The notes under the pieces were generated by a model. The model did no database searches and was not told the origin of the DNA. It saw only the letters and a list, made by a program, of their open reading frames with translations. 23,363 bases of DNA from JAQBQZ01 sp964406475. GTDB taxonomy: Bacteria; Patescibacteriota; Minisyncoccia; Phycocordibacterales; CAIRYW01. The first letter of the stretch is position 1; each line of letters begins with the position of its first letter. The stretch is from assembly GCA_964406475.1 (NCBI GenBank), contig CAYORS010000013.1:1-23363 (forward strand), read 5' to 3'. Shown piece after piece: positions 21,938-23,363 of this stretch. Made by a program: the position numbers and the translations under genes.

Positions 21938-22114
21938 AGATATGAAAACACTTATCATCACAGCGCATCCAAGCTCAAAAGGATTTACCCATGCCATCGC
22001 CCAAGCACTCAAAGAAGAGAGGGAGAGTAAGGGTGCTCATGTAGAGATTATCGATCTCTATCGTACGGATCTAAAACAAGACTTCCTGAGGTTTGAAGAA
22101 GCACGTGAGATGAA
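21938..22114. repeat. 177-bp direct repeat, copy 2
   Basis: Perfect match to 19696-19872; the copies are offset by 2242 bp. Here the repeat continues into the intact reductase gene. Confidence 0.95.
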
Positions 22115-22559
22115 AAATCCAAACGAAACCAGGTCAAAGATTCATGCAAAGATATCTGAGGCAGGAGAGCTCATATTTGTGCATCCTCTTTGGTGGCTCT
22201 CAATGCCAGCCATTATGAAGAATTTTATCGATAATAACATCACATCTCCTTTTGCATATCATTATGAAAATGGAAAAAGAAAACCAGGTCTCTGTGGCAA
22301 GCGCGCTCGTATCTACATTACTTCTGACGGACCATTCTGGCTTTATGTCATTCTCGGACTACCATTTATCATTGTGTGGGTTATCGGTATCCTGACGTTT
22401 TGCGGTATTAAGACCGATTATTTCAAAGTTATCCGTATGATGGGGCTTCGTGGTGACGAGGTCAAACTCAAGGCTAAACTCCAAGAGATTAAAAAGAATT
22501 CTTGGAGACGATCGGTGTCGCTGCATACTTTGAACTGGCTTGGTAATATGTTTCAATAA
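21942..22559 (+). CDS. Flavodoxin-fold NAD(P)H quinone oxidoreductase family protein
   Basis: 205 residues from the ATG at 21942; a TTG at 21909 is rejected because it precedes the -10 box. TAHPSSKGFTHAIA is the FMN/FAD phosphate-loop region, and HPLWWLSMPAIMKNFID is the family's central signature, as in MdaB/KefF/NQO-type proteins. The segment about 130-152 (FWLYVILGLPFIIVWVIGI) is unusually hydrophobic for this soluble family and may touch the membrane. It probably reduces quinones or other oxidised compounds with two electrons. msrB follows, which suggests an oxidative-stress setting. Its 5' end is duplicated upstream. Confidence 0.88.
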   Translation: MKTLIITAHPSSKGFTHAIAQALKEERESKGAHVEIIDLYRTDLKQDFLRFEEAREMKNPNETRSKIHAKISEAGELIFVHPLWWLSMPAIMKNFIDNNITSPFAYHYENGKRKPGLCGKRARIYITSDGPFWLYVILGLPFIIVWVIGILTFCGIKTDYFKVIRMMGLRGDEVKLKAKLQEIKKNSWRRSVSLHTLNWLGNMFQ

Positions 22560-22596
22560 TTAAATTAAAATCCAAAATTAAAGGGGAATTCTTGTT

Positions 22597-22968
22597 ATGA
22601 AATCAAAAGAAGATATACAAAAAGAAAATCCAGAACTCTACCGTGTCGCCTTCGAAAAGGGTACAGAGAGACCTTTTACAAGTCCGATCCTCACTACAAA
22701 GACAGATGGGGTGTTTGTATGTAGTGTGTGTGGTCAAAAGCTTTTTGAATCTATATCCAAGTTTGATTCGGGGACTGGATGGCCGTCTTTTGATGAAGCA
22801 ATCCCTGGAAGTGTAAAGGAGGTGTACGATGACTCTCACGGAATGCAACGAACTGAGGTGGTATGTAGTAAATGTGGAGCACATCTAGGGCATGTATTTG
22901 GCGATGGACCCACTGCAACGGGCAAAAGATATTGTATGAATGGAGTATGTCTAGGATTAGAGAAATAG
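22597..22968 (+). CDS. msrB: Peptide methionine-(R)-sulfoxide reductase
   Basis: Repairs methionine-R-sulfoxide in proteins. 123 residues, single-domain MsrB. Zinc cysteines C42/C45 and C90/C93 are present, as are GTGWPSF and HLGHVFGDGP. The catalytic C113 lies in RYCMNG. A second cysteine, C118, nearby could act as the resolving residue. The weak GGGG stretch 10 nt before the ATG is one of the few Shine-Dalgarno-like sequences in the window. It lies 37 nt downstream of the quinone reductase gene on the same strand. Confidence 0.96.
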   Translation: MKSKEDIQKENPELYRVAFEKGTERPFTSPILTTKTDGVFVCSVCGQKLFESISKFDSGTGWPSFDEAIPGSVKEVYDDSHGMQRTEVVCSKCGAHLGHVFGDGPTATGKRYCMNGVCLGLEK

Positions 22969-23003
22969 GTAGACAGAATTATATTTTTGTGTAGTATTGT
23001 GAG

Positions 23004-23030
23004 TAGCCTAGTCCTTCGAAAACTTGGCTA
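23004..23030 (+). other. Hairpin between msrB and the last gene
   Basis: TAGCCTAGT (23004-23012) pairs with ACTTGGCTA (23022-23030) with one mismatch around the loop CCTTCGAAA. No T-run follows, so it is not a standard terminator. A -10-like TAGTAT (22992-22997) just upstream would place it at the 5' end of the next transcript. Confidence 0.4.
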
Positions 23031-23093
23031 ATTACATGTCTGTCGAAACGGCTTACCGCCCTTCAGATATTCAACGACAACCAAACCACTAAT

Positions 23094-23363
23094 ATGAACC
23101 GCGCATTCCACTCTTCAATCGAAGGTGCCCAACATGGTGCCAAAACATTACCCGAATTCCTTGCTTTCGCAAAGGCCTCTGGTGCAGAAGGTGCTCAACC
23201 ATCTAACTTCCACTTACAAGATGGAGAAAAATTCAGACAAGCTTCAGAGGTCCAAGATCTCTTCGGTGATCTTGCCTGCAGCGGGATTTCTGCACACTGT
23301 CCGTTCTGGGTTCATACAACTGCGTGGACTGGGTCACCAACCATCCGCCCGTTCATTCCCGAG
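23094..23363 (+). CDS. Probable sugar-phosphate isomerase/epimerase, 5' part (TIM barrel; cut by window edge)
   Basis: 90 codons are visible with no stop. The product begins MNRAFHSSIEGAQHGAKTL and contains a FLAFAKASGAEGAQPSNF stretch and SGISAHCPFWVH. This resembles the first strands of xylose-isomerase-like TIM barrels (IolE/IolI-type sugar isomerases), where the first helix follows an early strand and a GLxxxxxH strand comes near residue 65. The substrate is unknown. GC is about 49% here, and C-ending codons (TTC, AAC, CAC, ATC) dominate, unlike the rest of the window. The start at 23094 is the only in-frame ATG near the domain start. Confidence 0.65.
   Translation, partial: MNRAFHSSIEGAQHGAKTLPEFLAFAKASGAEGAQPSNFHLQDGEKFRQASEVQDLFGDLACSGISAHCPFWVHTTAWTGSPTIRPFIPE

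Overview
The window looks like a chromosomal segment of an ultra-small Candidate Phyla Radiation (Patescibacteria) bacterium, most likely in the Parcubacteria group. This is inferred from gene style rather than a marker gene. The signs are AT-rich DNA, very short spacers, many small membrane proteins without recognisable families, a surface protein ending in a peptidoglycan-binding repeat, a coiled-coil lytic transglycosylase, and a sparse sugar-phosphate set. TGA ends several genes (for example at 5962-5964 and 19546-19548), so the recoded TGA of Gracilibacteria-like lineages is unlikely.

Layout. 1-3019: 3' part of a giant Gly-rich, FN3/Ig-like surface protein. 3051-3248: small minus-strand zinc-ribbon-like protein, divergent from gatB (3293-4741). 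4776-5810: GAPDH. 5815-7043: four short membrane-anchored proteins. 7060-10415: RpiB, Rpe and a transketolase split into two genes, with a small minus-strand gene lying between the halves. 10402-11722: three small accessory proteins (unknown, DUF1653-like, DUF3592-like). 11745-12749 (minus): PfkB-family kinase, divergent from class II aldolase fba (12788-13639). 13682-14320: ribosomal protein L25. 14384-15733: lytic transglycosylase. 15796-18346: LemA, a MazG-like protein, an unknown protein and HtpX. 18364-19548: methyltransferase-like protein, followed at once by tRNA-Ser(GGA). 19696-22559: a flavodoxin-fold quinone reductase whose first 58 codons are duplicated perfectly on either side of a gene for an atypical PPP-like metallophosphatase. 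22597-22968: MsrB. 23094-end: start of a probable sugar-phosphate isomerase/epimerase in richer GC.

How it works together. GAPDH, aldolase, RpiB, Rpe, transketolase and a PfkB kinase form a compact set joining the non-oxidative pentose phosphate route to lower glycolysis. LemA and HtpX are common partners in envelope quality control. The transglycosylase and the peptidoglycan-binding surface protein serve the cell wall.

The most notable signals are these. A 177-bp perfect direct repeat flanks the phosphatase gene. Start codons generally lack a Shine-Dalgarno sequence, and in many cases a -10 box lies only 5-12 nt before the ATG, which points to leaderless mRNAs. Two divergent promoters overlap through their -35 boxes inside the split transketolase locus. 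A hairpin after rplY also holds the promoter and ribosome-binding site of the next gene.
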